From Bathynomus jamesi (taxonomy: Eukaryota > Arthropoda > Malacostraca > Isopoda > Cirolanidae): a stretch of 64,000 nucleotides of DNA. The translations under genes and the position numbers were made by a program. Location of the stretch: positions 1 to 64,000 of the forward strand of contig JAJOZX010009451.1 in assembly GCA_023014485.1 (NCBI GenBank). Reading direction: 5' to 3'. Of the stretch, positions 60,513-64,000 are shown in pieces. A model generated the notes under the pieces. The model was not told where the DNA came from. It worked only from the letters and a program-made list of their open reading frames with translations, and ran no database searches. Within the stretch, counting starts at the first letter, position 1, and every line of letters begins with the position of its first letter.

Positions 60513-62660
60513 CTATGATCGACATTTCAGTGAAATTTTACGTCGATTTTTGAATTACTTTGGCATTATATTGTTGAAAACAGTAGATAAAGCAGTTTTT
60601 TATCAATAGTTTCTTATTCGAATGAAAAATACTGAAAAAGATAAGTTTATGTTTTATCATAAGAAAATTGCACAAAAAGTGTTCAAAACACGGAGGAAAT
60701 CACTTTTTGGTACAAAATTTTCATTTCATTAACATCGAATTTTAGTGGTAATTTTGGACGATTTTTGTCTAGTTTTCGATATATATTGTACAAAACTATA
60801 AACTAAAGCACATTATAGCCAAAAATTACTAATTCCAGGTAATATTTTGAAAAAAATTCAACCGTATAGATGTTAATTTATAGTCCCATTTTCATTTCTA
60901 AATCTAAAACTAGGCTAAATGATGCGATTTTTAAGCTAAAATTTGCGTAGTATTTAATGTTGGTATATATCATTTCATGAATTTCATTCACTTTTACAAT
61001 ATTTTAGGGCTATATTAAAGATTGTCTAAAAATTGGATCATAAAACATGGAAAAAATCGACTTTTTCCATTAATTTTTTGCCTTACTATGATCGACATTT
61101 CAGTGAAATTTTACGTCGATTTTTGAATTACTTTGGCATTATATTGTTGAAAACAGTAAGATAAAGCAGTTTTTTATCAATAGCTTCTTATTCGAATGAA
61201 AAATATTGAGAAAGATAAGTTTATGTTTTATCCTAAGAAAATTGCACAAAAAGTGCTCAAAACACGGAGAAAATCACTTTTTGGTACAAAATTTTCATTT
61301 CATTAACATCGAATTTTAGTGAAATGTTTGGACGATTTTTGTCTAGTTTTCGATATATATTGTACAAAACTATAAACTAAAGCACATTATAGCCAGAAAT
61401 TACTAATTCCAGATAAATATTTTGAAAAAAATTCAACCGTATAGATGTTAATTTATAGTCCCATTTTCATTTCTAAATCTAAAACTAGGCTAAATGTTGC
61501 GATTTTTAAGCTAAAATTTGCGTAGTATTTAATGTTGGTATATATCATTTCATGAATTTCATTCACTTTTACAATATATTAGGGCTATATTAAAGATATA
61601 AACTATAAACTAAAGCACATTATAGTCAAAAATTACTAATTCCAGTTAAATATTTTGAAAAAAATTCAACCGTATAGATGTTAATTTATAGTCCCATTTT
61701 CATTTCTAAATCTAAAAATAGGCTAAATGATCCGATTTTTAAGCTAAAATTTGCGTAGTATTTAATGTTGGTATATATCATTTCACGAATTTCATTCACT
61801 TTTACAATATTTTAGGGCTACATTAAAGATTGTCTAAAAATTGGATCTTAAAACATGGAAAAAATCGACTTTTTCCAGTAATTTTTTGCCTTACTATGAT
61901 CGACATTTCAGTGAAATTTTACGTCGATTTTTGAATTACTTTGGCATTATATTGTTGAAAACAGTAAGATAAAGCAGTTTTTTATCAATAACTTCTTATT
62001 CGAATGAAAAATACTGAAAAAGATAAGTTCAAGTTTTATCATAAGAAAATTGCACAAAAAGTGCTCAAAACACGGAGAAAATCACTTTTTGGTACAAAAT
62101 TTTCATTTCATTAACATCGAATTTTAGTGAAATGTTTTGACGATTTTTGTCTAGTTTTCGATATATATTGTACAAAACTATAAACTAAAGCACATTATAG
62201 CCAAAAATTACTAATTCCAGTTAAATATTTTGAAAAAAATTCAACCGTATAGATGTTAATTTATAGTCCCATTTTCATTTCTAATCTAAAACTAGGCTAA
62301 ATGATGCGATTTTTAAGCTAAAATTTGCGTAGTATTTAATGTTGGTATATATCATTTCATGAATTTCATTCACTTTTACAATATTTTAGGCTATATTAAA
62401 GATTGTCTAAAAATTGGATCATAAAACATGGAAAAAATCGACTTTTTCCATTAATTTTTTGCCTTACTATGATCGACATTTCAGTGAAATTTTACGTCGA
62501 TTTTTGAATTACTTTGGCATTATATTGTTGAAAACAGTAAGATAAAGCAGTTTTTTATCAATAGCTTCTTATTCGAATGAAAAATATTGAGAAAGATAAG
62601 TTTATGTTTTATCATAAGAAAATTGCACAAAAAGTGTTCAAAACACGGAGGAAATCACTT
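60513..62660. repeat. AT-rich satellite array, block 9
   Basis: 2148 bp, no gene; it parallels 47688-49836 monomer for monomer, with the truncated-unit junction near 61594. It ends at ACTT (62657-62660), the target site of the second type II copy. Confidence 0.95.
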
Positions 62661-63125
62661 TGTAGTGAATACTCTTATTTTAGTTTCAAGTTAAATGTTA
62701 ATTTTACCGTCTTGAATTTCGGAATAGTATAAATTCATTTTAAATTAGTTACCCCATTATAATTCAATTGTGAACCACATTAATACTAATTTTATGTACT
62801 ATATTATTTTATTGTATGTAAACATAATTAAATATATATCACAATTGTCAGTTAATTATTTATATTCAAATATTTATTTTAATCTAATGCCATGTCCATT
62901 TTACAAATAAATAATAGAAAACCAAAGGTTATATTTTCCACCTTTGGTACTGTCGTAGTTTCGCCTAACGGACTCAATACGGCTAGTGAGATAATCACTG
63001 GTTGGCACTTAACTAGCGGCAGTGCTTATGGCTACATCATCCAGGTTAACCTATACCGGATAGATGCGCTACGGTCCCAAGCCGTAGCTTGCCTAGGCCA
63101 ACGACGACGACGACGTAAACCAACA
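62661..63125 (+). repeat. 5' LTR of copy 9 (type II)
   Basis: 465 bp with all type II markers (accgtcttg, ctaatgccatg, four acg units). It matches the copy 7 LTR apart from a 2-bp deletion. Confidence 0.93.
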
Positions 63126-63464
63126 ATTGGTGACCCCGGAGCTGGATTACCCCTTCTACCCGAACGACTAGGACTAGACTGTAATGTCGTTCGTGCCCAT
63201 CACCCCTTCACCCGAACGACTAGGACCAGACTGTAATGTCGTTCGTGCCCATCACCCCCTTCACCCGAACGACTAGGACTAGACTGTAACGTCGTTCGTG
63301 CCCACCACCCCCTTCACCCGAGCGACTAGGACCAGACTGTAATGTCGCTCGTGCCCTCTGCCCCTCACCCCTGCCCGTGCGCTCTGTGCCTGCGCTCGTC
63401 TCAACCTCCACTCCTTCGTTGGGAACTTGTCGTCTTGCTTGTACGTCAGCAAGCCTAGGAGAAG

Positions 63465-64000
63465 ATGCCTGACGACGCTGGTGCCATCTCCCACTTGAGC
63501 GTAAAGCTCCCCGTCTTCTGGCCGGGTGATCCATTTATTTGGTTCCACCAAGTGGAATCACAATTCAACTTGGGAAGGATCACCACTAGCAGGACGAAAT
63601 ACGATCATGTTTTGTCCTCTCTACCAGCAAGCATCATCTCTGAAGTCCGTGACGTCATCGTATCTCCTTCCACGAGTGAGGACCCGTACAACGATCTGAA
63701 GTCTGCCATCCTGCGCCGCACCACTGTCTCCGAGCGTGAGAAACTACATCAGTTAATCTCAAAAGAAGAACTTGGAGACCGTAAGCCCACTCAAATGCTG
63801 AGGGCTATGCAGTGCGCTCTAGGCGAACGCGCACAAACCTTCGATAAGGACATCTTTAGACAGTTGTTCTTGCAGAAACTTCCTCCATCAGCTCAGCGTG
63901 TCTTGGCCACTATGGATCCTGCTACTCCAGTTGATAAACTAGCAGAAACTGCCGACAAAGTAGTGGAGATTGACACAGCTCCGGTCAACAACGTAAACAC
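63465..64000 (+). CDS. gag: Gag polyprotein, copy 9 (type II), truncated by the window end
   Basis: Open from the ATG to the last base, about 178 codons. It has the type II residues (VESQF, ITTSR, VSPST, ILRRTT, EKLHQ) and runs out of the window just before the coiled-coil region. Confidence 0.88.
   Translation, partial: MPDDAGAISHLSVKLPVFWPGDPFIWFHQVESQFNLGRITTSRTKYDHVLSSLPASIISEVRDVIVSPSTSEDPYNDLKSAILRRTTVSEREKLHQLISKEELGDRKPTQMLRAMQCALGERAQTFDKDIFRQLFLQKLPPSAQRVLATMDPATPVDKLAETADKVVEIDTAPVNNVN

Larger units (their letters stand above)
62661..64000 (+). mobile_element. Ty3/Gypsy LTR retrotransposon copy 9 (type II), cut by the window end
   Basis: 5' LTR 62661-63125 (465 bp; two bases missing in tgtactat), primer-binding-like site from 63128, four leader repeats starting at 63166, 63218, 63271 and 63324, then gag. 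It sits at the same satellite base as copy 7, 12,824 bp further on. The 1-bp-shorter first leader unit distinguishes it from copy 7. Confidence 0.94.

Overview
The window is eukaryotic repeat DNA and contains no recognisable host gene. Two components alternate throughout. One is a very AT-rich satellite with a monomer of about 573 bp. The other is a balanced-GC Ty3/Gypsy LTR retrotransposon of about 4.98 kb with a gag and a pol frame (protease, RT, RNase H, integrase, GPY/F) and no env. Nine retroelement copies lie on the + strand, the last cut by the window end. The gag zinc-finger style and an associated Tc1/mariner-type element suggest an invertebrate metazoan such as a flatworm or arthropod. 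The sequence does not let me go further than that.

Layout: satellite 1-2952; copy 1 2953-8856; satellite 8857-12078; copy 2 12079-17979; satellite 17980-20388; copy 3 20389-26284; satellite 26285-28656; copy 4 28657-33581; satellite 33582-35537; copy 5 35538-40510; satellite 40511-42711; copy 6 42712-47687; satellite 47688-49836; copy 7 49837-54923; satellite 54924-55542; copy 8 55543-60512; satellite 60513-62660; copy 9 62661-end. Copies 1-6 and 8 (type I) all sit at the same satellite base with the same CTAT target duplication. Copies 7 and 9 (type II, several percent diverged, four 53-bp leader repeats instead of two) share a different site with an ACTT duplication. Copies 1-3 also carry a Tc1/mariner-type fold-back element of about 0.93 kb inside the 3' LTR.

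The main interpretation is that these are not nine insertions. A satellite block that had captured a retroelement was amplified in tandem, giving a macrosatellite whose repeat unit contains a complete retrotransposon. Unit spacings are 9126, 8310, 8268, 6881 and 7174 bp, followed by a 12.8-kb double unit holding one type I and one type II element. All type I copies share the same 5'-versus-3' LTR mismatch, which supports amplification after a single insertion.

Only copy 6 has uninterrupted gag and pol frames. The other copies are broken mainly by one- or two-base deletions, often in short homopolymers, which could be real decay or assembly error. A stretch from about 26.0 to 31.4 kb, and a shorter one near 41.05-41.5 kb, has a dense scatter of small indels that ends abruptly, as expected from unpolished long-read sequence.
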